Below are positions 55,353 through 64,000 of a DNA stretch of 64,000 bases, piece by piece. A program made the position numbers and the translations under genes. The notes beneath the pieces are model-generated. The model saw only the letters and a list, made by a program, of their open reading frames with translations. It did no database searches and was not told the DNA's origin. This DNA is from JBGTCD01 sp041749015 (GTDB taxonomy: Bacteria; Bacteroidota; Bacteroidia; Cytophagales; Cyclobacteriaceae). How positions within the stretch are numbered: the first letter of the stretch is position 1; every line of letters begins with the position of its first letter. The DNA lies in NCBI GenBank assembly GCA_041749015.1, contig JBGTCD010000104.1, forward strand, positions 1-64,000. Reading direction: 5' to 3'.

Positions 55353-56834
55353 ATGGCTGACAGCATCGACATACTTATTCTATTTTCAGAAGACGACAAC
55401 CGCCCCGAAGGCAACATGCAGGATGGATGGGTTACCCAGTTTAAGAAATTCCTGGAAGTGCTTTTACAGCAGGTATTAGGAGAAAAGCCCAGCATTCTGC
55501 TCAAAGCTGACCATGACACCATTACAGGAGGCGATCTTTCCAAAGTATCTACCATGATTACCATAGTCTCCAAAAGTTTCATTAATTCTGGTCCCTGTCT
55601 TGACCTTGTGGAAAGTTATTACTCTAAAATTGGTTCTGGCGCCAAAAAGAGGGTGTTTAAGGTTTATAAATCAAGGGTAAAGTCAGAGGAATTGCCAACG
55701 AAATTACGATTGCTCCCAAGTTATGAGTTCTTCAAATCCGAAAAAGATTCAGGGGCTTTCAAGGATTACAATGAGTTTTTTGGCCCTGAGGCTGAGCGCT
55801 CCTATTGGATGAAGCTTGTAGACCTGGCATATGACCTCCATGAGGTACTGATTCCTCTCAAAGGCCGTAAAAAAGAACATGTCAAGGATATTGATGGCAG
55901 GAAGACGGTGTATTTGGCTGAAGTCAGCCATGACCTTACCGTTCACCGCAATATCATCCGAAGGGAACTGCAAAGACATGGGTATGAAGTGCTGCCAGAT
56001 GAGCCCCTACCCCGTAAAGCAAGAGAATTGGAGGATCTCGTGAAGTCTCAGTTGCCGAAATGTACTCTTTCTATTCACTTGGTTGGACATTCTTATGGAG
56101 AAATCCCTGAGGGTTCAGAACTTAGTGTAGTTGATATCCAGCACCGGCTGGCTACCCTGCATAGTAAAGAGGTAGAGAAGGCCTCAAAAGGCAGAGAGCG
56201 GTTTTCAAGGTTAATCTGGATTCTGCCTAATATCAAAAACATCAGTGAGCGGCAAAAGTCTTTCATTGAGAACATCCAAAGAGATCTGATGGATATGGAG
56301 CATGCGGAAATCCTGCAAACCCCGCTCGAAGATTTTAAAAACATCATCAGAGAGGAGCTTATTGAAATCAGCACTCACAGAAGGCTTGGAAAAGCTTTGT
56401 GGGAATACTCTGATACCGACAAGACCTGGATTTATGTGATTGCAGACAAAACCGATGCAAAAGAAGCTGAATTTGTACATAAAATGGCCAAAAAAGGTGG
56501 ATTTGAGGTATTAACCTCCGGGAAGGAAGATGACTTAATGAACCTTAGGCAAACCCATATAGAGAATCTGAGAAAGCTTGATGCTGCCATTATATTTTTT
56601 GGCAATGTGAATGAGCAATGGGTGCGGATGAAACTTTTGGACTTATTAAAAGCCCCGGGTTTTGGTCGCAATAAACCAATTTTGAATAAAGCACTGGTAT
56701 GCCCTCCAGGTAAAGTAGTGGACCCCTCTATTTTTAATGGGATGGATATAAAAATTATTCAGGGTAAAGAAAATGACATCCAGGCTGAACTGGAATCTTT
56801 TATGGAAGAACTTAAAGAAGGTATCCATGGCTAA
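55353..56834 (+). CDS. protein with three TIR/DUF4062-like domains
   Basis: Three alpha/beta modules are visible in 493 residues. Module 1 (about 1-110) has DILILFSEDD and MITIVSKSFINSGPCLDLVE, like a TIR with its Ser and Glu loop. Module 2 (about 185-330) has TVYLAEVSHDLTVHRNIIRR and SIHLVGHSYGEIPEGSELS, as in DUF4062/TIR-like proteins. Module 3 (about 350-480) has WIYVIADKTDAKEA, LRKLDAAIIFFGNVNEQWV and MKLLDLLKAPGFGRNKP. I recall modules 2 and 3 encoded next to nSTAND1-WD40 genes in other bacteria. It is cytosolic, with no signal or TM. NADase activity is possible but unproven. It overlaps the next gene by 8 nt. Confidence 0.7.
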   Translation: MADSIDILILFSEDDNRPEGNMQDGWVTQFKKFLEVLLQQVLGEKPSILLKADHDTITGGDLSKVSTMITIVSKSFINSGPCLDLVESYYSKIGSGAKKRVFKVYKSRVKSEELPTKLRLLPSYEFFKSEKDSGAFKDYNEFFGPEAERSYWMKLVDLAYDLHEVLIPLKGRKKEHVKDIDGRKTVYLAEVSHDLTVHRNIIRRELQRHGYEVLPDEPLPRKARELEDLVKSQLPKCTLSIHLVGHSYGEIPEGSELSVVDIQHRLATLHSKEVEKASKGRERFSRLIWILPNIKNISERQKSFIENIQRDLMDMEHAEILQTPLEDFKNIIREELIEISTHRRLGKALWEYSDTDKTWIYVIADKTDAKEAEFVHKMAKKGGFEVLTSGKEDDLMNLRQTHIENLRKLDAAIIFFGNVNEQWVRMKLLDLLKAPGFGRNKPILNKALVCPPGKVVDPSIFNGMDIKIIQGKENDIQAELESFMEELKEGIHG

Positions 56835-59800
56835 ATCTGAAAGAGAAATATTGAAAGAGATGGCATCAAACAGGAATGCCGAAGGGAATCCCTTTCCCGG
56901 TTTACGGCCTTTCAGCATTGATGAAAGCCATTTGTTTTTTGGTAGAGAAGGCCAGAGCGATGAAGTGCTGCTGAAACTCTCAAAAAACCGCTTTGTTGGC
57001 ATTATCGGTCCCTCTGGAAGTGGTAAGTCTTCTTTTATCTATTGTGGAGTATTGCCCATCCTCTATGGTGGTTTTCTGACAGAAACAGGCCCTAATTGGG
57101 AGGTCGTAGTTACGCGGCCGGGGGCAGGACCTATTGAGAATCTTGCTGAAGCTATTTTAGGAAAGGATGCGGAATATGCCGTCGCTGACACGGAGGATAA
57201 GCAGATCAAAAAAACCATCATTACCACTTTACTTAAAAGCAGCTCCCTTGGGTTGGTGGAGGCCTTAACGCAATTCAGAGGAACATCTGATAAAAACTAC
57301 CTCATCCTGGTTGACCAGTTTGAAGAATTATTCAGGTTTAAAGAAAGCCAGTTGGAGGACTCCAGAAATGTCAATGAAACCCTTGGTTTCATTAATTTAC
57401 TGGTTGAGGCAATCAATTATTCTGAACTACCTATCTACGTAGCCATTACCATGCGCTCCGATTTTATCGGGGAATGTGCCCAATTTCCTGAGCTTACCAA
57501 AAAGATCAACGATAGCCATTACCTCATCCCACAAATGACCCGGGAGCAAAAGCGAAGGGCTATTGTAGGTCCGGTAGCTGTTGGTGGTGCTAAGATATCA
57601 CAAAGACTGGTACAAAAACTGCTCAATGACCTGGGCGATAGCACAGACCAGTTACCAATTTTACAGCATGCCCTCATGCGGACATGGGGGTATTGGTCAG
57701 AGTATGGCAGCCAGGATGAAGACCTGGACCTTAAGCACTATGAGGCTATTGGCCAAATGGCCGAAGCATTGTCCATGCATGCCAATGAGGCCTATGATGA
57801 ACTTACCGAATCACAAAAAAGGATTTGTGAGATCCTCTTCAAAGCCACCACAGAAAAAAGAGGTGAAAACTTCGGCATCCGGCGGCCTACCCGTCTTGGA
57901 GAAATCGCAGCCATCGCAGATGTGCCTGAAGAAGAAGTTATTGAGGTCGTTGAGAAATTCAGGGAACCCGGCAGGTCTTTGTTGACCCCGCCATTTGGGG
58001 TGCCTCTCTCTTCCCGATCCATGGTCGATATTTCGCATGAAAGTTTGATGCGGATATGGGTACGACTCAAAAACTGGGTAGATGATGAGGCTGAAGCGGT
58101 TCAAATGTATTTGCGGCTTTCGGATGCCGCTGCCTTGCATCAGGTAGGTAAGGGTGGTTTATGGCGGCCACCAGATTTGCAACTAGCCCTTAACTGGCAG
58201 CAAAAACACAATCCTACCCTTGTTTGGGGGCAACGGTACCACCCGGCTTTCGAGCGTACCATGGTATTCCTTGATTATTCAAGGCGCGAGTTTGAAACCG
58301 AACAAAAGATCAAGGAGCTCCAGCAGAAAAGAGCCCTTCGCAGAGCCCGAATCACTGCACTTATTTTGGCCACTGCTACGGTAATTAGTATTGGATTCCT
58401 GTTGTTTGCCTTTGCTCAGCAAGCCGAAGCTGAGGCGCAAAGAGATTTGGCCAAGTTAAATGAACTAAAGGCAATTGAAAATGCGAAAGAAGCAGAAAAA
58501 CAGACGGAAATAGCTAAAAATCAGACAGATATTGCCTTAGAAGAAAAGAGGCTGGCGGATATAGCCAGAGATCAAGCGACAGAGGCCAGGTTAATAGCTG
58601 AGGACGCAAAGAATGAAGCTGTCCGACAGGCTGGGATTGCTGCTCAGCAAAGGGACAGGGCTGAAGAATCTGAAAAAACTGCGCTGCAACGTGAAAGAGA
58701 AGCTAATGAAGCACGAAGAGCCGAAGAAGCACAGCGTTTAGAGGCAGAACGAAGAAGGTTGGAAGCTGAAAAACTCAGGATGCTGGCCATCGCTAAGTCT
58801 ATGGCCATCAAATCAGTGCAGTTACGCTCGGAGCAGGCTACGCTTAAAGGACTCCTTGCACAGCAAGCCTATGAATTCAACGAGACCTATGATGGCCTGC
58901 CTTATGAATATGACATCTATGACGGGTTGTACAATGCCATCAAAGAACTTGGCGATCCCCTGGTCAATAGTTTGGATGGCCATCGAAAAGGTGTGAGAGC
59001 CATGACTGCCTCTACTACAGGCAATGTCATTTACTCAGCCGATACAGAAGGTAAAATTTTACGGTGGACACTTTCGGGTGAGGTTCGTAATGCCGATACC
59101 ATAGCCTATAGCAGAGGTACTGCCCATGTAGTCAGGGCCATGGCCATCAGTCACGATAATAGGACCATGATCGCAGGTGGTGAATTTGCAAAAAGCCCGG
59201 AGGGTACCACTTTTGTTGAAATTTATAACCTGGCACAACCGGGTGCTGCCCCTACCCTTCTGAGTGGGTTTAAAGATGCGGTGTGGAAGGTGGTGGCAGA
59301 CCGGTCCAACTCCAATAGATTTTTTGTACTTGATAATGGGGGTATGTCGATCAGGAAGGTTGAAGGCAACCAGGTAACTGAAGTAATCAGTGCTGCCTCC
59401 CGGATCAATACTTTTGATTTGAGCCATGACGGCAAATACCTGATTACAGGTACCAATAATGGGAAAGTCATGCTGTATGATGTCAATAAAAATTTCCAGG
59501 CCAGTGAGATTTATTCCACCAAAGGCGTGACTATTAATGCCATTGGGTTTGATGTTAGTTCCTATAAGCTGGCTCTGGGTGATGGTTCCGGACTGGTGAG
59601 AATTTTTACTTTATTCTCCAACCAGCCGGTGCGGCGATTGGTAGGGCACACTTCCCCTATCAATGAAATTCAGTTCAGTGCCAATGGTGAATTTTTAGGT
59701 TCTGCAAGCCGCGACCGAACGGTTAGGCTATGGATTACCAAAGATTTGAATGCGCAGCCTATTGTTTTGAGTGACCACCCGGACTGGGTATGGAATATCG

Positions 59801-60015
59801 TGTTTACGCCTGATAACCAGCAGATCCTGGCCGGTACCAATGAGAACATTATCCGAGCCTGGCCCACTGATATCAATACTATGGCCAATAAGATTTGTTC
59901 CAAAATCAGCCGTAACATGACCCCTGATGAGTGGGAAAGGTTTGTGGCGGAGGATATCGAATATCAAAATACTTGTAAGGGATTACCTGTAGGTGAAGCA
60001 GAGGAAGAAGATTAA
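56827..60015 (+). CDS. nSTAND1 NTPase with membrane span, coiled coil and WD40 propeller
   Basis: ATG 56827 overlaps the TIR-like gene by 8 nt and sits just before the NPFPGLRPF motif (21-29) that opens nSTAND1 NTPases. Walker A is GPSGSGKSS (61-69) and Walker B LILVDQFEEL (159-168), followed by TMRSDFIGECAQFPEL and LPILQHALMRTW. A membrane helix at about 509-530 is preceded by KRALRRAR, so the NTPase should face the cytosol. A coiled coil (531-650) rich in Glu, Ala and Arg leads to WD40 repeats (about 715-1035) that end in GSASRDRTVRLW and NENIIRAWP. It is likely a signal-transducing ATPase that switches on oligomerisation. Confidence 0.88.
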   Translation: MAKSEREILKEMASNRNAEGNPFPGLRPFSIDESHLFFGREGQSDEVLLKLSKNRFVGIIGPSGSGKSSFIYCGVLPILYGGFLTETGPNWEVVVTRPGAGPIENLAEAILGKDAEYAVADTEDKQIKKTIITTLLKSSSLGLVEALTQFRGTSDKNYLILVDQFEELFRFKESQLEDSRNVNETLGFINLLVEAINYSELPIYVAITMRSDFIGECAQFPELTKKINDSHYLIPQMTREQKRRAIVGPVAVGGAKISQRLVQKLLNDLGDSTDQLPILQHALMRTWGYWSEYGSQDEDLDLKHYEAIGQMAEALSMHANEAYDELTESQKRICEILFKATTEKRGENFGIRRPTRLGEIAAIADVPEEEVIEVVEKFREPGRSLLTPPFGVPLSSRSMVDISHESLMRIWVRLKNWVDDEAEAVQMYLRLSDAAALHQVGKGGLWRPPDLQLALNWQQKHNPTLVWGQRYHPAFERTMVFLDYSRREFETEQKIKELQQKRALRRARITALILATATVISIGFLLFAFAQQAEAEAQRDLAKLNELKAIENAKEAEKQTEIAKNQTDIALEEKRLADIARDQATEARLIAEDAKNEAVRQAGIAAQQRDRAEESEKTALQREREANEARRAEEAQRLEAERRRLEAEKLRMLAIAKSMAIKSVQLRSEQATLKGLLAQQAYEFNETYDGLPYEYDIYDGLYNAIKELGDPLVNSLDGHRKGVRAMTASTTGNVIYSADTEGKILRWTLSGEVRNADTIAYSRGTAHVVRAMAISHDNRTMIAGGEFAKSPEGTTFVEIYNLAQPGAAPTLLSGFKDAVWKVVADRSNSNRFFVLDNGGMSIRKVEGNQVTEVISAASRINTFDLSHDGKYLITGTNNGKVMLYDVNKNFQASEIYSTKGVTINAIGFDVSSYKLALGDGSGLVRIFTLFSNQPVRRLVGHTSPINEIQFSANGEFLGSASRDRTVRLWITKDLNAQPIVLSDHPDWVWNIVFTPDNQQILAGTNENIIRAWPTDINTMANKICSKISRNMTPDEWERFVAEDIEYQNTCKGLPVGEAEEED

Positions 60016-60020
60016 CGACT

Positions 60021-61088
60021 ATGGTAAAAAATAGAAGTATAAGAATTTTAACGCTGGCAGGAGCTTTATTTTTGCTTGGTAGTGAATTAGCCCTGGCCCA
60101 GGCACCCTGTACGCAAAATCTGCGCCGGGGACGTACCCTGTATGATGAGGGTAAATTCCAGGAAATGGTAAACCTCCTTAGCCTGACTGAATGTTTGCGG
60201 TCAGTGTATACCCCTGAGGAAAAGCAGGAAGCTTTAAAACTCATTACCCTGGGGTATATTTTTATGGATGAACCCGCAAAGTCTGACGAGTTTATGTTAG
60301 AATTGCTTAGAGAGAATCCTGAATACCCTATCAATCCTGAGGTAGATCCTGCCGAGTTTATCAACCTGTACAACACCTTCCGGACCCTGCCAATATTCAA
60401 TTTAGGCGGTAAATTTGCCGGGAATGTTGCATTCCCCAATGCCGGCAGCACCAACTTGCTGGCCCAAACTGTGGATGCCTTTGGCATGAATCCTAGTATT
60501 GAGGCTGGTATCATTATAGAAGTGCCATTTACCAAGAGGCTGCTTTTAACTGCTGAGATCGTATATGCCAGACGGTCTTTTGAGCAAACTAATAATGCCG
60601 TATTCCTGGATTTTGAAACCGGAGAGCCATTTTCTTTCAATCAGGCCACCGAAATTCAGGATTGGCTGGAGCTGCCTGTGGGTGTTCAATACAAGTTTTT
60701 TGAGGACCGTACTTATAAGCCTTATATCCATGGGGGCATGGCTATTACCATGTTATTAAAAGCTGAAAAAACTGCAGAGCGCATTGTACTTGAAAATCAG
60801 GACATCCGGCTCAATACCTTTGACGTCACCGCACAGAGAAGAGAATTTAATTTTTATGCCTTTGCAGGTGTTGGTGTGAAGCGAAAACTGGGCAGAGGGT
60901 TTCTTAGAGCCGAGCTTCGGTATGCTTATGGAATACTGCAAGCCAATATGCCGGAAGGGGCCTTTGAAAACAACGAATTGGTATGGGGCATCATGCAAGT
61001 TGATCAAAACTTCCACCTCAACCACATGAGTCTTTCATTGGGCTATGTAGCCCATATTTACAACCCTAAAAAGAAAAAAATTAAATGA
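60021..61088 (+). CDS. outer-membrane beta-barrel protein
   Basis: The 355-residue protein has a signal peptide (to about 27). A short helical TPR-like part follows (CTQNLRRGRTLYDEGKFQEM, about 30-110), then a barrel of alternating strands (LGGKFAGNVAFPN to LSLGYVAHIYNPKKKK) ending in basic residues. The helical part could contact a periplasmic partner. It starts 5 nt after the STAND gene and overlaps the next gene by 4 nt. Confidence 0.8.
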   Translation: MVKNRSIRILTLAGALFLLGSELALAQAPCTQNLRRGRTLYDEGKFQEMVNLLSLTECLRSVYTPEEKQEALKLITLGYIFMDEPAKSDEFMLELLRENPEYPINPEVDPAEFINLYNTFRTLPIFNLGGKFAGNVAFPNAGSTNLLAQTVDAFGMNPSIEAGIIIEVPFTKRLLLTAEIVYARRSFEQTNNAVFLDFETGEPFSFNQATEIQDWLELPVGVQYKFFEDRTYKPYIHGGMAITMLLKAEKTAERIVLENQDIRLNTFDVTAQRREFNFYAFAGVGVKRKLGRGFLRAELRYAYGILQANMPEGAFENNELVWGIMQVDQNFHLNHMSLSLGYVAHIYNPKKKKIK

Positions 61089-62314
61089 GAAAATCAGGGT
61101 TTGCCATATGGATGCTGATGTTTTTAAGCCTCTCATGCGCTGATTTAGAGCAAGTGGATCCCGCTGAGCGGAATTCATTCATACGTTTTATTGGCGATTC
61201 CAGACAAAATCAGGCCGTCACCATGATTGAAAACGACAATGGAGAAGGGTACTTACTCCTGGCCAATGCCACCCATGGGGGTATTAATTACACCCGGGTG
61301 CTCAATATTGATCAGAAAGCCACTGTGCTGACTGAATTTGAAGTGGAAGGAATAAGAGGCCGGGACTTGCTCTCATTACCAGATGGTTACCTCATCATTG
61401 GTGATAGTATTAAATCAATAAGTGAAAACCAGCAGGTCACGCGACTGGCTTTAATCAGGACCGACCTTTCCGGGCAGGTGACAGGATCCTATTATGATGG
61501 GGACCCTGAAGACATCAGGGATTTTGAAGGGCATAGCATAGGATTGAGAGACAATGGCAACTACCTGGTATTAGGGACTGAGGAAAGGCCTAATGGCTTG
61601 CATAAGTTAGTTTTTATGGAAATCAATGCCGGAACTATGGCACCCGTTTGGATCCAGACTTACGAAATTGGCAGTAGATCACTGCACCCAAAACTACAAT
61701 TACAGAAAAGCAGTAATGGACAATGGATTTGGGTAGTAACCTCTGAAATACCTGATGGTGATTTTGTGAATGCTTATGCGGCTGTTTATGCCGCTGGTAT
61801 TGATAAACAAGCCGTAAACTACCAATTACTAGGCAATGACCTGCCCGGTACCTACAAAGCCGGCCACATGGCCCGGGGTTATTCAGGGTTTGTCATGACC
61901 GGCACTGTAGGGAATGCCAACTTTCAAAACCGTAATATCTTCTTTGCTCAGATTGGAGAAGGTGGCAGCATCGTAGAAAATTCCCTCACAATATATCAGG
62001 ATGAGGCCGAACCGCTACGAAATGAGGATGGATTTGCTATCACACCGACCTCTGATGGTGGTTATCTGATTGCGGGAACTATGGCCTCTACCCTTACCAG
62101 GGGTAACGGCGGCCTGGATTACTTCCTGATCAAGGTAGATGGTGTAGGCACTTATCTTTGGGACAAAAACTATGGCGGTGCAGGCGATGAGCGTGCGGTA
62201 TCGGTACTGGAGACCGAAGATGGAGGGTTCCTGATTTATGGTACCTCTACCCTTCAGGGGGTCAGCATGCTGAATTTTGTAAAGACGGATAAAAACGGGG
62301 AATTAAAAGATTAA
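61085..62314 (+). CDS. lipoprotein with propeller-like repeats
   Basis: The 409-residue protein has a lipobox LSC at 15-17 in MLMFLSLSCADL. The mature part shows repeated blades such as NGEGYLLLANATHGG, DGGYLIAGTMAS...DYFLIKVDG and DGGFLIYGTSTLQG. These are delta-60/Kelch-like repeats of a beta-propeller. It is a likely surface or outer-membrane-inner-leaflet protein and probably works with the barrel encoded before it. Confidence 0.78.
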   Translation: MRKSGFAIWMLMFLSLSCADLEQVDPAERNSFIRFIGDSRQNQAVTMIENDNGEGYLLLANATHGGINYTRVLNIDQKATVLTEFEVEGIRGRDLLSLPDGYLIIGDSIKSISENQQVTRLALIRTDLSGQVTGSYYDGDPEDIRDFEGHSIGLRDNGNYLVLGTEERPNGLHKLVFMEINAGTMAPVWIQTYEIGSRSLHPKLQLQKSSNGQWIWVVTSEIPDGDFVNAYAAVYAAGIDKQAVNYQLLGNDLPGTYKAGHMARGYSGFVMTGTVGNANFQNRNIFFAQIGEGGSIVENSLTIYQDEAEPLRNEDGFAITPTSDGGYLIAGTMASTLTRGNGGLDYFLIKVDGVGTYLWDKNYGGAGDERAVSVLETEDGGFLIYGTSTLQGVSMLNFVKTDKNGELKD

Positions 62315-62317
62315 ATT

Positions 62318-64000
62318 ATGAAAAGCATCAGACTCTGGCTCTTTACTTTCCTTTTGGGTATCGTATCATTTCCGATTTTGGCTCAGAATGATGGAGTCTC
62401 TATCTCTTTGGCCGTTGGGCAACCCACCCCTATTACCACTACCACGGTCATTATTGATGTTGCGTTTGAAGAGGCGGTTAATGATTTTGTTGCAAGTTCA
62501 GTTGTTTTTACAGGAAGTACCATGCCCGGAGATCTCAGTGCCACGATTACTGATGGGGTTGATGGTGACCAGAATTTTGAGGTTACCGTTACCATTGCCG
62601 CGGGTGTTGGTAATATTCAGATGCAAATTGCAGCCGGTGCAGCCACTCTCGATTCTGATCCAGGTATCTCCACCACCGCTAGTAATACTCTGAATATTGC
62701 TTATAATCTGGCCCCACAAGTTACGGTAACAGCAGCAGCCGGTCAGGACAATCCAACAAATGCCTCTCCTATAGATTTCACAGCGGTCTTCTCAAAGCCA
62801 GTGGAGGATTTTGATGATGCCACCGATATTGCTTTATCTGCTGTAGGAGGTCCTTTGTCAGCTACGGTAATGGAAATAGCCCCTATGGATGGTACTACCT
62901 ATAACATTGCAGTAACGGGGATGAGTGGTCAGGGCAATGTCTCTATTCAAATCGAAGCCGGGGCAGGAAATTCCCTGGAGACCGGAACCCCCAGTGCCGT
63001 CAGTAATACTGAGATAGTGGTTTTCGATGAAGTGTCGCCTACCATTACAACCCTTACCCCAGCCAATGCAGCTACAAACCAGGAAAGGATCATCAATTTC
63101 TCAGCTACTTTTAATGAAGATATTGTAGCTGGAACCGGAGCCATTGAACTCCGGGAATACGTTGGTGACGCTCTGGTGGAATCATTCCCAGCGGGCATTA
63201 TTACAATAACCGGTGGAAACATTATTGAATTCACTAATACTGTACAGTTGGATTATAATACCCAATACTATATCGTCATTCCTACCGGAGCCTTTGAAGA
63301 TATAGCCGGTAATGCTTTTGGTGGTCTTACAGACATGGATGACTGGGAATTTACCGTAAAAGGAGATAATGACCCTCCTGTGATCGTCAGCCTTGATCCG
63401 CCAAACGGTGCTACTAATATTCAAGTAACAGTAGGGACAATCACCATCACCTTTGACGAGCCCGTAGCCCTTGCTACCGGCTCAACTGGTGGGCCGGATC
63501 TAAGGCAAATTAGGATAAGAAGGGGTGTTACAAATGAACAGACACTCGAAAGGGCTGATTTTGGTTCTTATGGCACCATTACAAATAATGTGGTTGAAAT
63601 TAATATTGCCGCACTTCAACTAGGCGGTACGGTATACTCCGTGACCATAGGCGATAATTTTTTCACAGACCTGCCAGGCAATGATTTCATCGGCACCAAC
63701 CGTGCCGTCGCACCAACTAATCCATGGCAGTTTACTACCGAGCTACCTCCTAACATAAGCGGTTTCTTCCCAGCAAATACCTGTGTCGGTGAGTTGGTAA
63801 CCATAAATGGCACCAATTTTTCTGCTACTCCTACTGTGGATATACTGGAGACTGATGGTAGTACACTTGTTTTAAGTATTGTTGACTATATAACTCAGAA
63901 TACCAACCAGGTCAGATTTAATGTGCCCGTTGGCCTTAGTGCAGGCACCTACAAGTTACGGGTCAATAAAAGCACGGGTTTGAGTGTCGTGTCCGGTACC
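62318..64000 (+). CDS. large secreted Ig/TIG-repeat protein (cut by window edge)
   Basis: The frame opens with ATG 62318, 3 nt after the lipoprotein stop, and is still open at the last base (561 codons seen). A signal peptide (to about 25, PILAQ) is followed by bacterial Ig-like repeats with the VTVTAAAGQDNPTNASPIDF and PPVIVSLDPPNGATN pattern (Big_5-like). An IPT/TIG-like unit (GFFPANTCVGELVTINGTNF) follows. The N-terminus fits surface proteins of Bacteroidota, but the C-terminal sorting domain, if any, is outside the window. It is probably an adhesin or gliding-type surface fibre. Confidence 0.85.
   Translation, partial: MKSIRLWLFTFLLGIVSFPILAQNDGVSISLAVGQPTPITTTTVIIDVAFEEAVNDFVASSVVFTGSTMPGDLSATITDGVDGDQNFEVTVTIAAGVGNIQMQIAAGAATLDSDPGISTTASNTLNIAYNLAPQVTVTAAAGQDNPTNASPIDFTAVFSKPVEDFDDATDIALSAVGGPLSATVMEIAPMDGTTYNIAVTGMSGQGNVSIQIEAGAGNSLETGTPSAVSNTEIVVFDEVSPTITTLTPANAATNQERIINFSATFNEDIVAGTGAIELREYVGDALVESFPAGIITITGGNIIEFTNTVQLDYNTQYYIVIPTGAFEDIAGNAFGGLTDMDDWEFTVKGDNDPPVIVSLDPPNGATNIQVTVGTITITFDEPVALATGSTGGPDLRQIRIRRGVTNEQTLERADFGSYGTITNNVVEINIAALQLGGTVYSVTIGDNFFTDLPGNDFIGTNRAVAPTNPWQFTTELPPNISGFFPANTCVGELVTINGTNFSATPTVDILETDGSTLVLSIVDYITQNTNQVRFNVPVGLSAGTYKLRVNKSTGLSVVSGT

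Noticed and set aside
56773..56826. Longer start for the STAND gene
   Set aside because: The extra 18 residues lie inside the TIR-like gene and the ATG at 56827 fits the family N-terminus.

Overview
The window looks like a Bacteroidota chromosome, most likely Cytophagales-like. The reasons are several TonB-linked outer-membrane receptors with CarboxypepD_reg-like N-termini, a DUF5723 barrel with a SPOR tail, a DUF4369/TlpA thioredoxin, a DUF4625 lipoprotein, a textbook TTTG-N19-TAnnTTTG promoter, few Shine-Dalgarno sequences and moderate-to-low GC. No rRNA, tRNA, CRISPR array or transposase gene was seen. All family names come from reading motifs; no database search was run.

Layout. 1-3.8 kb: end of an SDR gene, a small charged protein, an MscS channel and a DUF2254 membrane protein, flanked by two broken copies of the same epimerase 5' end. 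3.9-9.3 kb (minus strand): an ABC-F ATPase, a front-end-type fatty acid desaturase, a NeuD-type acyltransferase and a sugar MFS transporter split by an in-frame TAG. 9.4-19.6 kb: a remnant of a beta-barrel tail, an NtrC-type regulator, a hybrid histidine kinase broken by two single-base frameshifts, an Oar-like TonB receptor and a second beta-barrel receptor. 19.7-36.1 kb: housekeeping and envelope genes (prohibitin-like, HDAC-like, ABCG-type exporter with a TerB-like N-terminus, M1 aminopeptidase, SDR, TlpA-like, three unknown exported proteins, S41 protease). 36.2-37.5 kb: a 50-residue protein, a cluster of palindromic REP/MITE-like repeats, and a two-gene operon of unknown small proteins with a clear promoter, paired operator-like sites and a strong terminator. 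37.5-47.3 kb: MazG-like protein, tyrS, gamma-carbonic anhydrase, YceI, pabB, a delta-9-type desaturase behind an ECF41-like promoter and sigma factor, and a lipoprotein/DUF5723-SPOR pair. 47.3-51.7 kb: a TonB receptor plus His-rich DUF4625 lipoprotein that share an operator-like motif, then a second MscS channel.

52.1 kb to the window edge is one tightly packed plus-strand operon of at least six genes with 3-5 nt gaps or 4-8 nt overlaps: an Npt-like MFS protein fused to HEAT repeats and a cNMP-binding-like domain; a protein with three TIR/DUF4062-like domains; an nSTAND1 ATPase with one membrane span, a coiled coil and a WD40 propeller; an outer-membrane barrel; a propeller-like lipoprotein; and a large secreted Ig/TIG-repeat protein that runs off the edge. 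The TIR plus STAND pairing resembles immune or cell-death signalling, but here it sits in one transcript with envelope and surface proteins. The charge pattern around the membrane span puts the propeller in the periplasm. This is the best candidate for an undescribed system in the window.

A second theme is decay: several genes are broken, and degenerate copies of one palindromic repeat lie exactly where two gene remnants lose homology.
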